Positions 33,501 through 38,450 are shown, numbered from the stretch's first letter. The stretch is 64,000 bases of DNA from Trichobilharzia szidati (GCA_944472155.2 OX235279.1:58811564-58875563), one strand, 5' to 3'. Translations and numbers: made by a program. The notes: a model not told the origin generated them from the letters alone.

Positions 33501-35356
33501 TTATTCATTTTCAATTATCTGAACAAAAATTTGCTAGCATGTCCCGCTTATTTTCTTCACTGAAGCGAGTCTTCTTGTTATGTGTATCTTGCTTATTGAA
33601 TTTGAACTTCACAGATTTTATGCTGTCCTTGTCAATATTGCAAAAGTCTATAGCTAATTCGTTTTGGTAGCATTTTTATAGCATTTTATGTAGTTGTTGT
33701 TTGTTATGTTTTCATCCATATCCTATTAAGAATTAGGCGTTTTAAAACATAGCATTATCACCTACTCCGTTAACTCTGGAAAACTGTAAGCGTCGGTTAC
33801 CGAATGCAGCAGCCTTTACAACATTTGCGCAAAAATATATGCACGGAACACATAAAATGACTTAGATGTTTTATCTCATTAAGCAACTACTGTAAATAAA
33901 CCTTACTGACATTTCATTTATAATTTACAATCCTGCATACCTTTGTTTCAATGGATTTTTTATTTAGCTTTTGATCACAGTGCAAACAACCTATCAGCGC
34001 ATTATAAATTTCAGTGTTTGTGTAGATGTATCATATCCTTTTTAGTTCAATCAAATTTATTATAATTAATTAAGGCATATGAAAACAGCGTCCTGCGAGG
34101 ATAGAATTTTATTGAGTTCTCATAAATGCCTTTTTTCCTACTGTTATAGAGTAATTCTTTCTTATCCTTTCTTTTTATTACATGTGAAAAGACACTGAAA
34201 AATGACTGCTTCGTGAAATGCGCTGAAAATATACTATTTAAGAGAAATACCTATTTTCACCTCATGTAGAAGTCAGTCATGTAGAAATAATGATTCTTTC
34301 GAATGATAACCACTTACCGTTAATCTCTATTTTTGCAGTTTTTCTTTGTGTTGAATCTCATGGTAAACACTACTGATAACTTCTGCATTAAGTGTAGGTG
34401 AATACAAATTGAATATGAATTCAACAGTATACACCTCCTGTTGGAAGCTTCTTGGACAACTGGTCGCCAAAATGACGTGTAACAGCAATCATTAAAATGG
34501 AGGTGTTAGTGCACAGTTTCAATAATAGTATTATTGCGAAAATATTCATTGAGACATATATATAAAAAGTAAAATCATCGAGCAAAGAATACCCCTTCCG
34601 ACAATTTCCTCTTCTGGCTCTACAACTATATATATATGCTTATAAACATAGAATATTCTAATCAATAACAATATTAGTGTTTTTTAAATAATATAGACTT
34701 GTTAAGTAATATCAGTGGAAATACAGTTCATTAAAGATGCATAAATTATAATAATAAAAATATAATAGCAAGTAGAATATCAACTAAAATTGAGTAAATT
34801 TCTATAAAAAGTTGAGGGTCATTCGAACCTAGAAGGTCAAGGTAAGGACAACGCCCGAACTAGCTTCTTTTGGACACATAAATTAGCCTTCTTAATGTGG
34901 ATCCTAACGGCCTCAGTCAGAATAGTCGGAATTGACTTTAGTAATGGTGTGAAGTATAGTGCATAAAGCCCAGATATAAAGTTCCCTGTGATGTCGGTCT
35001 AATTGTTCTATATACTGTTGTATATACCCAAAAGGAGAATATCGCTTAGTTTTCTACATTCACATTTTTTCCACATATTAGTAGTCATATTAAAAATGGG
35101 AGTTTTTTCATTTTTTCTCATAATGCGTTACGTACTTCAAATTCTCATTTTGTCACTTCTTTATTAGTTTCACCGTAGCATATTCTCTTCTCCTGTTTTT
35201 CTAGGACTGCGATGGTGACACACCACTACATGATGCTGTTTCCAGTCAACATACTGGTTTAGTGAGACTGCTGTTACGTCATAATCCTGACCTAACAATT
35301 TTAAACAATTCTGGTCAAAATGTGTTACACTGTGCTGCAGTTTACGGAAGTGCAGA
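1..35356 (+). CDS. mib1: mind bomb-type E3 ubiquitin ligase, internal exons (partial gene, join 1-156, 4236-4345, 8322-8759, 35205-35356)
   Basis: Mind bomb proteins are cytoplasmic RING E3 ligases that ubiquitinate Notch ligands (Delta/Serrate) and trigger their endocytosis. The family layout is N-terminal MIB/HERC2-ZZ-MIB/HERC2 and REP domains, an ankyrin array, then C-terminal RING fingers. Four exons splice in frame here (phases 1, 0, 0, then open phase 2), giving 285 codons plus two bases of the next. The segment begins as a polar linker and enters an ankyrin array. Landmarks in the same order as in animal MIB1 are EDLIQAARDGDVDRL, NADVNG, LTALHAACQEGHL, QTPLHLAVNQ, the NLQ-DCDGDTPLHDA junction and TILNNSGQNVLHCAA. 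Both gene ends lie outside the window or undetected: I found neither the N-terminal domains nor the RING fingers. The match was made by eye from family knowledge, so MIB1 versus MIB2 is less certain than mind bomb itself. Confidence 0.85.
1262..1530 (-). mobile_element. LINE-like 3' end with TAA-repeat tail, fragment
   Basis: On the minus strand the sequence ends in GGAATAAAGCAAATTATTA followed by a short TAA-type tail, seen on + as AATAATAATAATTTGC at about 1266. The same end occurs at 16950-17170 (both carry TTTGCTTTATT, CAAAACAGTA and GTGATACAGAATGG), so this is a dispersed repeat. A simple-triplet tail is typical of RTE-clade LINEs, but no protein motif remains to prove the clade. The + and - frames over this region are not convincing proteins. 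Confidence 0.4.
1838..1912 (+). repeat. Penelope-type terminal repeat fragment (hammerhead-like)
   Basis: It contains TGTAGAGCCAGAAGAGGAAT, then TTTATCGAAAAGGATATT and TTTGCTC. The same block recurs at 31023-31095 (+), at 32105-32190, 34565-34650, 45260-45345 and 52815-52885 (-), and at 53680-53745 (+). At 32105 and 53680 it sits at the end of GIY-YIG elements, so it is read as their terminal repeat. GAGC and GCTC could pair to close a hammerhead-like fold around CGAAA and the near-palindrome after it, but a stem II is not convincing. Confidence 0.5.
3244..3335 (+). repeat. hammerhead-repeat fragment, two ends joined head to head
   Basis: It contains CCAGGGAGTATTGGACA followed directly by TGCTGTCCAGTACTCACTGG, which is nearly the reverse complement, and then the end motif of the inverted-end repeat family (TTTTCAATGG, AACTGATATCAATCCATGAT, CAACTCGT). 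The central tRNA-like part is missing, so this is a collapsed copy made of the two arms. Confidence 0.6.
3530..4020 (-). mobile_element. Penelope-like retroelement, decayed GIY-YIG endonuclease end
   Basis: On the minus strand a 94-codon frame (3707-3991) includes CIYHFTCSCGAKYIGHTCG followed by LPRCAQEYLP. This is the Cys-containing GIY-YIG signature (IYHF, then YIG ten residues on, then R and E) that closes Penelope-like polyproteins. Beyond a stop, minus-strand remnants from about 3720 to 3530 continue the family pattern (ESFEIIYKARPH, then a segment ending in LCI). The reverse transcriptase part is absent. Stops and shifts show it is a dead, 5'-truncated copy. It differs from the copy at 32.3 kb and probably belongs to another subfamily. 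Confidence 0.65.
4236..4345 (+). CDS. mib1: mind bomb exon B (start of ankyrin array)
   Basis: The 110-base exon lies between TTTTTTAATAG and a GTGAGT donor. Completing the split codon, it encodes 37 residues: a short polar lead (ILTAPRQNNGS), then EDLIQAARDGDVDRLRCLLQ and NQNAD. The second half is the first helix pair of an ankyrin repeat and corresponds to the stretch in MIB1 that enters the array. It ends at phase 0, so the next exon continues with VNG, giving the family's DVNG turn. It is too short to stand out as an open frame on its own; the splice sites, phases and homology make the case. Confidence 0.85.
5785..6345 (+). mobile_element. RTE-clade LINE, decayed 3' end
   Basis: Reading across frames on + gives the C-terminal pattern of schistosome RTE elements: an INSCLR-like segment with ITWPEWISSKECC, then EEIGGGSDTH, then PSSGTQIGNEELNV and DDHVRRR. 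This corresponds to the region after the reverse transcriptase in the intact copy at 37.8-41.4 kb. The sequence ends with ACCTAAGAGAATAATTATAA, an AAT-type tail. A 116-codon frame at 5786-6136 overlaps but runs partly in the wrong frame, so it is not a gene. Frameshifts and stops show an old truncated insertion. Confidence 0.65.
7150..7179. repeat. (TA)n microsatellite
   Basis: Uninterrupted TA dinucleotides, about 15 units. The YIYIY-type open frame over it is an artefact of the repeat. Confidence 0.95.
8322..8759 (+). CDS. mib1: mind bomb exon C (ankyrin repeats with acidic insert)
   Basis: The 438-base exon (146 codons, phase 0 at both ends) runs from acceptor TTTGTGTGCAG to donor CAGGTAAGA. 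Residues 1-30 form an ankyrin unit (GGLTALHAACQEGHLACVIL), residues 34-62 a second (NLDSADNEAIHSAARSGNL, DVVRYLM) and residues 117-146 a third (QTPLHLAVNQLNLPMAQCLL). Between the second and third lies an acidic, Asn/Asp-rich insert at about residues 65-116 (EENNVNEGNLVDLDDN and similar). As I recall it, vertebrate MIB1 has only a short loop there. The exon ends NLQ, joining DCDGDTPLHDA in the next. The in-frame stop after 8784 is beyond the donor and does not end the protein. Confidence 0.9.
10040..10890 (+). mobile_element. RTE-clade LINE (SR2-like), decayed 3' end
   Basis: Across frames on + it reads as the C-terminal end of a schistosome SR2-type RTE polyprotein: TDEISARIQKAR and ANLRH near 10065, then CVLLSSS, then a segment with VVRTC and SPSSLSNDSRHRV, then SQWWSNQNMASSV, and finally TNGWRQLVIWLKI with the 3' UTR. 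The copies at 17.2-18.9 kb (+) and 27.75-28.13 kb (-) share this end, including the 3' UTR words GTGCTATAAGGAAGGAGTG and CTGTGCAAAGTTC. Stops and shifts throughout mark it as dead. Confidence 0.7.
12548..12577. repeat. (TA)n microsatellite
   Basis: Uninterrupted TA dinucleotides. They create the spurious minus-strand IYIYI frames in 12305-12612. Confidence 0.95.
12805..13030 (+). mobile_element. tRNA-headed SINE, degenerate copy
   Basis: It starts with GTGGGTGGTTCAATGATAGA (a tRNA box A-like head), and the body ends GCTACTGAAGATTCAAAAAG, GTGAAGCTTCATGTTTCAC and ACACAAGGAATGG. The same order (variable head, GCTACTGAAACTTC, CTTGAAG, TTCC) is seen in the copies at 16.1, 31.8 and 61.2 kb (+) and at 15.2, 26.6, 35.9 and 45.1 kb (-). 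Confidence 0.5.
13129..13166. repeat. (TA)n microsatellite, interrupted
   Basis: TA dinucleotides with one C interruption. Confidence 0.9.
13318..13850. mobile_element. inverted-end tRNA-like/hammerhead repeat (copy 1, about 530 bp)
   Basis: The left end (TTGACATCAGTTAGAGAACC) and right end (ATTCTCTAACTGATGTCGGC) are inverted copies. The homology continues inward: TACCGGACAACTTTTTCGTC at the left against GAACGAAACAACTGTCCGGT at the right. Each arm carries a hammerhead-like core: on - at the left (GTGAAGAGTCCCAAACTAGG, then ACGAAA) and on + at about 13755-13803 (ACTGATGAAGAATCC). Each also has a tRNA-like pol III box B motif, GGGTTTCGAACCC at the left. The element is therefore a nearly symmetrical foldback built from two opposed tRNA-like units. 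No protein is encoded. Confidence 0.7.
14423..14465 (-). ncRNA. hammerhead ribozyme motif, type I (left arm)
   Basis: On the minus strand it reads stem I CCTTA, core CTGACGA, stem II GTGC-CAACTA-GCAC, core GAAA, stem III CCT/AGG, cleavage triplet GTC, then CAAGG. It is identical in core and stem II to the right-arm copy, but stem I has one A-C mismatch beside the core, so it may cleave less well. Confidence 0.75.
14717..14759 (+). ncRNA. hammerhead ribozyme motif, type I (right arm, best copy)
   Basis: In order: stem I CCTTG (14717-14721), core CTGACGA (14722-14728), stem II GTGC (14729-14732) with loop CAACTA and GCAC (14739-14742), core GAAA (14743-14746), stem III CCT/AGG (14747-14752) and T-C with predicted cleavage after C14754. 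CAAGG (14755-14759) then closes stem I. All invariant core positions fit; the C at the fourth core place from the left is allowed. Stem III is only 3 bp with no real loop, as in schistosome Sm-alpha hammerheads, which suggests action as a dimer. Confidence 0.85.
15150..15300 (-). mobile_element. tRNA-headed SINE body, truncated
   Basis: On + it reads TATCCTTTACGTTCCGGGG, ACATAGGGCTTGAAG, then TTCAACCTTCCCTCTTCCTG. The minus-strand end (AAGCCCTATGTT and AAAGGATA) matches the 3' end of the RTE element at 37.83 kb. The tRNA-like head is missing or unreadable. Confidence 0.55.
16090..16195 (+). mobile_element. SINE body fragment
   Basis: TCACCACCGTTACTGAAACT followed by CTTGAAGTCCAGTGTTCC matches the 3' body of the tRNA-headed SINE family. 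The head is lost. Confidence 0.5.
16950..17170 (-). mobile_element. LINE-like 3' end with TAA-repeat tail, fragment
   Basis: TAATAATAATAATAATTTGC followed by TTTATTTCAAAACAGTA and TGTGATACAGAATGGAA, shared with 1262-1530. Only the end is conserved. Confidence 0.4.
17185..18870 (+). mobile_element. RTE-clade LINE (SR2-like), decayed reverse transcriptase to 3' UTR, interrupted by a SINE
   Basis: Multiple frames on + give reverse transcriptase remnants in the right order: PIASVYKKKDMSSCDNHRGI with SLTIISS (RT fingers), LKAAFDS-like near 17450, the SFVFNFI-like palm near 17630, MSGMRFAPVKCNM near 17790, CTAQHFALPFFVRA near 18030, then after a SINE insertion NQVRRRVLSWDV and LKWLGRILLMTSHRLSH. 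The 3' UTR parallels that at 10.7-10.87 kb. It is an old element with many stops; no intact frame exceeds about 70 codons. Confidence 0.75.
18195..18355 (-). mobile_element. tRNA-headed SINE inserted in the SR2-like relic
   Basis: On the minus strand the head reads AGTGACACAGTGGTTAGGAC, then CGCATAGTCAGGAGTTCAAT (box B degenerate) and CAGCCGACACACACC. RTE C-terminal code lies on both sides, so the SINE arrived after the LINE. The body shows little of the usual tail. Confidence 0.6.
19458..19822. mobile_element. inverted-end tRNA-like/hammerhead repeat (copy 2, about 365 bp)
   Basis: The left end GGGTTTGACCACGGATTGAT and right end ATCAATCCATGGTCAAACTC are inverted. GAAAACCAGGGAGTATTGGA at the left mirrors CAGTACTCACTGGTTTTCAA at the right. 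The left arm has box B (GGGTTCGAACCCAGG) and a well-formed hammerhead on -. The right arm has lost most of its tRNA-like part. This is a subfamily with TGATATCAATCCATG ends, as opposed to GATGTCAGCTCATGATG. Confidence 0.75.
19512..19557 (-). ncRNA. hammerhead-like ribozyme motif
   Basis: On the minus strand: stem I GTATTG, core CCGATGA (one U-to-C change from CUGAUGA at a normally invariant place), stem II TTCC/GGAT, core GAAA, stem III CAG/CTG, TC, then CAATAC, which pairs perfectly with the first strand. The fold is clear, but the core change probably weakens or abolishes cleavage. Confidence 0.65.
21710..21767 (-). repeat. hammerhead-repeat end fragment
   Basis: TGATCACGAATTCATATCAG, TTAGAGAACCATTGAAAAGC and AGGGAGTA match the terminal arm of the inverted-end family; nothing else of the element follows. 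Confidence 0.6.
22952..23365. mobile_element. inverted-end tRNA-like/hammerhead repeat (copy 3, about 410 bp)
   Basis: Ends are GATTTCATCATGAGCTGACA at the left and TGTCAGCTCATGATGAAATT at the right, inverted and almost perfect for about 45 bp. The right arm (+) reads as a tRNA-like unit (GGGTTCCAGTGACCTACGAG, then GGTCCTGGGTTCGAGCCCC), then ACTGATGAAGAGTGCC, CTAGGACGTAGGAAACAGCT and GTCCAGTACTCCCAGG. The left arm has the matching hammerhead-like core on - but an eroded tRNA-like part. The minus-strand frame at 23168-23413 is a by-product; nearly the same frame recurs at 26921 and 51740 because the repeat does. Confidence 0.8.
24205..24385 (+). repeat. dispersed repeat of unknown class, tRNA-like head possible
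   Basis: GTGACTCAATGATACAGG, TAGGTCGCTGATCTGTAATC and GCATGGAAATGGAAGTGG. A related sequence lies on - at 29510-29625 (TCATGGAAATGTAGGTGG, then a Cys-poor GC-rich part). Two divergent copies make it a repeat, but I cannot name the family. Confidence 0.35.
24731..25083. mobile_element. inverted-end tRNA-like/hammerhead repeat (copy 4, about 350 bp)
   Basis: Left AATTTCATCATGAGCTGACA and right TGTCAGCTCATGACGAAATC are inverted ends. The left arm on - is tRNA-like (GGGTCCTAGTGGCCTAATGA as box A, GGTCCTGGGTTCGAATCCCC as box B), followed by TTCTGAGGAGTCCCAAACTG and AGACGAAATAG. It has the clearest box A and box B of this family. The right arm keeps only its end. Confidence 0.75.
26548..26793 (-). 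mobile_element. tRNA-headed SINE
   Basis: On - the head runs from about 26790 (GAGTCCACGGTTCAACGGCA) with box B GGTCTGAGTTCGATTTCC, then the body GTGAGGCTAGGAACCCTACT, and it ends GGCCCTATATTCTCGC and ATAAAGGAATTAA. The body word GTGAGGCTAG and the 3' end also occur in the RTE element at 37.8-41.4 kb. Confidence 0.65.
26929..27225 (-). mobile_element. single tRNA-like/hammerhead unit of the inverted-end family (copy 5)
   Basis: It begins GATTTCATCATAAGCTGACA and carries the same arm as copy 3 (GGGGCTCGAACCCAGGACCT; AGCTGTTTCCTACGTCCTAG), but the opposite inverted end is missing. It therefore shows one arm plus the central part (ACGCCTTCGGCGAGTATTTG). The + frame 26921-27124 is a translated repeat, not a gene. 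Confidence 0.75.
27755..28135 (-). mobile_element. RTE-clade LINE (SR2-like), 3' end
   Basis: On - it reads AGCCACGTAGGAAGATGTAG, GGTTGGGGTCCTCGGGATG, AAAACCAATGGTTGGAAACA, GTGACATGGCTCAAAATCG, then the 3' UTR with GTGTGCTACATGGAGTGTGG and TGCACATATGTGC. It parallels 10.55-10.87 kb closely and is the least decayed of the three SR2-like ends. A short further fragment of this UTR lies at about 14000-14040. Confidence 0.7.
29510..29625 (-). repeat. dispersed repeat of unknown class (second copy)
   Basis: Similar to 24205-24385 on the opposite strand (GGAAATGTAGGTGG); it includes an inverted CTGCCGTCTGGCAG. The family is not recognised. Confidence 0.3.
30773..30893. repeat. stem-loop with about 19-bp arms
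   Basis: ACTCTATAATGGATAAGAT at the left and ATCTTATCCATTATGGAGT at the right are inverted with one mismatch. Between them lie CTGATGACGTTTCGAG and ATTGCTCATAATCATATC, the latter also present at 20361-20380 and roughly at 47158. This is probably a terminal fragment of another Penelope-type or foldback family. Confidence 0.4.
31023..31095 (+). repeat. Penelope-type terminal repeat fragment (hammerhead-like)
   Basis: TGTAGAGCCTGGAAGAGGAA, TTTATCGAAAAGAATATTCT and TTGCTC. GAGC can pair with GCTC, and AGAATATTCT is a perfect palindrome after CGAAA. The core lacks CUGAUGA here. Confidence 0.5.
31735..31935 (+). mobile_element. tRNA-headed SINE
   Basis: The head GTGAGTCAGTGACTGAATAG is followed by a box B-like CAGGTTCAAGTTCTGG, then the body ATTGCTACTGAAACTTCAAA and a degenerate tail CTCCAAAAACAAAGGAAT. 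It is on + and in tandem orientation with nothing else. The small open frame starting at 31867 is not a gene. Confidence 0.55.
32100..33110 (-). mobile_element. Penelope-like retroelement with GIY-YIG endonuclease (best copy)
   Basis: A 140-codon minus frame (32339-32761) holds CIYHFNCACGASYIG at residues 18-32, R41 and E44-H45, then a long tail with LPKSSKHHMLQTAEAIAI and LCVQKK. This is the Cys-bearing GIY-YIG domain at the C-terminus of Penelope-like polyproteins, which nicks DNA for target-primed integration. Upstream (32867-33097) a frame with IENGYPDKFIKKHM and the PSVNKKPLYIRL strand is the region just before this domain. It connects through one in-frame TAA and FIGDIPSEIITKKLRKS. The reverse transcriptase core is not recognisable further upstream. 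The 3' side (32105-32340) is a terminal repeat with CTGATGATGAATTTATCGAA. The element is 5'-truncated or decayed. Confidence 0.8.
34565..34655 (-). repeat. Penelope-type terminal repeat fragment, same strand as the 32.1 kb element
   Basis: On - it reads TTGTAGAGCCAGAAGAGGAA, ATTGTCGGAAGGGGTATT and CTTTGCTCGATGATTTTAC. Lying in direct orientation about 2.4 kb upstream of the terminal repeat at 32105, it could be the other end of that Penelope element. Confidence 0.45.
35205..35356 (+). CDS. mib1: mind bomb exon D (ankyrin repeats)
   Basis: The 152-base exon runs from acceptor TTTTTCTAG to donor GAGTAAGTG (exon ends ...GCAGA, phase 2). It encodes DCDGDTPLHDAVSSQHTGLV, RLLLRHNPDLTILNNSGQN and VLHCAAVYGSA plus a split codon. 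That is one full ankyrin repeat (DTPLHDA ... LLLRHNPDLTI) and the start of the next (NVLHCAA). Joined to the NLQ ending of the previous exon it reproduces the family's LQDxxGDTPLHDA join. A minus-strand 81-codon frame over the same bases is a shadow. The next exon should supply one base and the second helix of the last repeat; I could not find it. Confidence 0.9.
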
Positions 35357-35810
35357 GTAAGTGTGGAGTTTCTCAGTATATTTTGATGCTCTTTGATATT
35401 TTTGTTTGAAAGCATTGTACAGGAAATATTCAGTGATATATACCATATATATCAAAATATTAACTGAGGAGTTACTGGACTAAACATTTGATGATAGCCA
35501 GCCTAACCTTTGAGCCTTGAGTGTGACAACTGAAATGGTTGGCTCAGGTGTGCATCTTGTTTGTTTAGCTTAGCCGTACGACATTACCTATGATGGTATC
35601 CATACTACCATACACGTCAATCTACAAATTGCTTTGAAGTAGGTTATGTGTGCGTTAGTGTTTATCGGTAAGGTGTATTCTTAACTTTACAAAGAAAACA
35701 TCACTTTCTTCAAGAATACATACAAACTGTACTGGTACACAAAAGCAAAAGTTCAGAAATTTCCACTCTCCCCATTTTTACAATATTTGGAAACAAATAA
35801 CTCATCACTT

Positions 35811-36043
35811 TTTTTATTCCTTTACGTTCCCAGTTTAGCAAGGGGCTTCAAGCTAGAGGCTTAAGGTTTCGGTAGCACTGGCGTTCATTTTTACAGGATG
35901 GGGTTGCTAACCTCATGCCCAACCTTCCCCCTTTGTCGGCACTACTACCGGCTTAGTGAGGTAAAGGAATGCGTCGGCCGGGGATCGAACCCCAGACCAC
36001 ATGCGTGATTGGCGAGCATTCTGCCACCACGCCACCGACGCAC
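35811..36043 (-). mobile_element. tRNA-headed SINE, best copy
   Basis: On -, from 36043: GTGCGTCGGTGGCGTGGTGG (box A), TCGCCAATCACGCATGTGG, then TCTGGGGTTCGATCCCCGG (box B) and CCGACGCA. The head forms the outline of a tRNA. The body holds GAGGTTAGCAACCCCATCCT, and the 3' end runs AGCTTGAAGCCCC then GGGAACGTAAAGGAATAAA. The body and 3' end match the RTE element's 5' region (40868-40895) and 3' end (37840-37880). It is a transcript-sized pol III unit with no coding capacity, mobilised in trans by a LINE. Confidence 0.8.
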
Positions 36044-37201
36044 AAAATCAATTATATGAAACACTGTGTTGACTTAGAACACACAGGTGACACAATCTTT
36101 TTAAGTGAAAAGGTTGACGAAATGTAAACACTCTTGAATACATTCGATCAATCCCTTACAACTGTAAGGTGGCGATGCACTACTAGTTTGCAACGACTTG
36201 TAACGTGAGGAAAGGAAATAAATAAATATATATTTTGACCATTCCCTTATTCACAAAGTTGTATCAATTTCAATAGACTGGAACTGGACGTAGTTTCAGC
36301 ATAGCTGCAGTATCTGGGTACTCATCAAATGTATGTGTACTGTTCAGAAGTTCGACCCGTTAGATATAAGGAGATTAAAGCCTTTCAATTTTACGTAACT
36401 CTGTTGATTTACCTGTTTTAAGTGGAGAATGAATACAAAAGTTAAACGCCTCAAGCCATCACTGGATTCTCCCAAATGCCAATATTATTAAAGAAACTGC
36501 CAGTTAGCAATAAGAGATAATTGTTACATTAATTGTCTAATAAAAACATTTTGTTCCTATAATAAGTGGTACCTAAGTTAACCATAAGTTTCCTCTGAAA
36601 TCCTAAAGTCAGTCATCAGCTTCCTCTGAAATTTAACTGAGTTATCTATAAGAATAACTAATCAACTTTTCTATTCCTTATACTATTCACTCAAGCAAAT
36701 GATACGACGTATAACTGACAAAATGTTTCTGCTGAAGAATAACAAATAAATTGTTTCTTCTTTAAGGCAGAAACTAATTTTGGAACATTCTATTTAATAG
36801 GACTGTATATTGACTTTCAATTCATTCTATCGCAATAAATAGTATAAATAGTGCGGATATGTGAGTTGTAAACTGAGAACAGCTATTTTGACCATCATTA
36901 TAGGTTAAAGCTTCCATTTTTGCGAATACTGCCCTTTTTAGCACGTGTTTGTTGTCAAACTTGTGGTATTTCTACAGAGCATCAAAATCAAGCTTTTATT
37001 CTTCACTAAAAACCGACATATATTTATATACATCGCTCTTCAAAAATCTTCTCCCTAGTTCAGTCCACGTTGTTTTCATTTCATGAACGACTTACTTAGA
37101 AGTTCTGTCTTCATTTTGTAGCGTTATCGATCCCCCTTTTCTTTAGTTTTCTTTTTGCTTACGCTAAACTAAAATAAACACCTTCATTTACTATCTCTTT
37201 T

Positions 37202-37820
37202 TTGTTTAAAATAACTAGTATTAGTATTAATTCTTTGAGCTTCAAGTGGAAATTTGAGTTTCAGCGGCATGTGTCCATTGCACTCGATTCTTTGACCTCG
37301 GTTTCATTCGTATTCAGGACTTTCCGCACACTTTCACTTCCTCTTCATGGGATCTTCTCCGTTATATATGTCCAAACCAAGTTGACTTTTAACGGTTTGA
37401 AAAAATTTGGGCATTGGGTATATGATATTCATTATAATAAAGGTTTTTGTATTTCCCAATGAATGAAAAACAAAAAAAAAAACAATATCGTTTTGTTTTT
37501 CATTCATTGGGAAATACAAAAACCTTTATTATAATGGATCTTCTCCGTGTTAATTATGGGCACTAATAACGTCGCTTTCCGTTCGAGTTCCACTTGAGGG
37601 CCTGTTTTGCAATACCACACAGCACTTTCCTTAGTGTATTTCCAAATCATTTCCATTTCCTCCTGCATATTTGGTAGGTATAGGTTGTTGTCTGGTTCGC
37701 TGACTGTCGGAATTCCTTGGTGCTTATCTTTTCCTACGATCTGATGTGCTTCCTGTACATTTACGGTATACGTGTATATTGTGCAAGAATATTCACCACT
37801 TCTGTGCTGCATACAATACA
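37202..37820 (-). mobile_element. older RTE-clade relic (3' part), split by a hairpin insertion
   Basis: Minus-strand remnants KDKHQGIPTVSEPDNN and MQEEMEMIWKYTKES correspond to the post-RT C-terminal region of the intact element next to it. 37230-37350 on - parallels that element's last 100 bases (GAAGAGGAAGTGAAAGTGTG against GAAGAGGAGATGAAAACGTG). It is clearly more diverged than the neighbour and carries the 37363-37535 insertion. The young RTE element entered at its upstream edge. Confidence 0.7.
37363..37535. mobile_element. 173-bp foldback insertion with perfect 46-bp inverted arms
   Basis: It is flanked by a 13-bp direct repeat GGATCTTCTCCGT (37350-37362 and 37536-37548), which looks like a target-site duplication within RTE sequence. 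Inside, 37430-37475 (CATTATAATAAAGGTTTTTG ...) and 37491-37536 (... CAAAAACCTTTATTATAATG) are perfect reverse complements around a 15-base loop. The first 67 bases are unique in this window. It encodes nothing. Confidence 0.75.
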
Positions 37821-37832
37821 CTTATGACAGAT
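37821..37832. repeat. target-site duplication of RTE element, 3' side
   Basis: CTTATGACAGAT, identical to 41398-41409. The last bases can also be counted as tail, so the exact edge is uncertain by one or two bases. Confidence 0.75.
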
Positions 37833-37899
37833 TATTATTATTATTGTATCCTTTAATTCCTACAGGAACATAGGGCTTCAGCCCTGCGTCTCCATTGCG

Positions 37900-38450
37900 T
37901 TCTGTTCTCTACTAGAGTCTTCACCTGGCTCCAAGTCTGCCCACACGTTTTCATCTCCTCTTCACATGACCTCCTCCAAGTCACCCTTGCACTGACGACC
38001 AACTCGCCGCTTCCCTTTCGGGTTCCACTCCAGCGATGGCTTGTCTAGTGATGTCACTTGATGGTTTCCTCAGAGTATGGCCAATCCATCTCCATTTCTT
38101 CCTGCCTATTTGCTTCACAATCGGTTCCTGGTTGGTTCGCTCCCAAAGATCCCTGTTGCTGATCTTTTCTGGCTGGCCATCTGATCTTGAGTGGTTTTGA
38201 GCGAAGACAACTGTTAATGAAGGTCTGTAGTTTGTTTGAGATGCTCTTTATGACGCGCAGTGCAAGTCTCTGATCCGTATAGTAGCACTGACTTCACATT
38301 GGAGTTGAAAATCCGGATCTTATTTTTGATGCTGAGTGTTGTTGATCTCCACACAGACTTGAGAGTAGTGAAAGCTTGTCTTGCTTTTCCGATTCTTGCT
38401 TTGATATCCTCGTCAGTTCCGTTAGCCTGTAGTTGAAACGATGCTTCCAA
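37900..38450 (-). pseudogene. frameshifted C-terminal region of the RTE polyprotein
   Basis: A 78-codon frame (38214-38450) carries DEDIKARIGKARQAFTTLKS and KSVLLYGSETC, normal RTE code just after the thumb. It overlaps the end of the 827-codon frame by 29 bases in another frame. A second shift near 38230 moves the code again, to pieces such as FINSCLR near 38210 and, near 38160-38050, the family's Arg/Lys-rich [20 protein letters not shown]. Function of this tail is unclear in the family; here it is broken. Confidence 0.8.

Larger units (their letters stand above)
8760..35204 (+). other. giant intron of mind bomb gene (about 26.4 kb)
   Basis: GTAAGA to TTTTTCTAG. It is packed with retroelements listed separately. 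Stretches where I see nothing to annotate beyond AT-rich DNA and short simple repeats: 8760-10030, 10900-12540, 15300-16085, 18880-19455, 19825-22950, 25090-26540, 27240-27745, 28140-29500, 29630-31015 (except a small inverted repeat at 30773-30893), 31100-31730, 33120-34560 and 34655-35204. Frames such as the 130-codon one at 28460-28852 are AT-driven and lack recognisable motifs. Confidence 0.75.

Noticed and set aside
35969..36043. Functional tRNA gene
   Set aside because: Box A and box B are good, but the cloverleaf is imperfect, no terminator T-run follows the acceptor end and the sequence continues into a SINE body.
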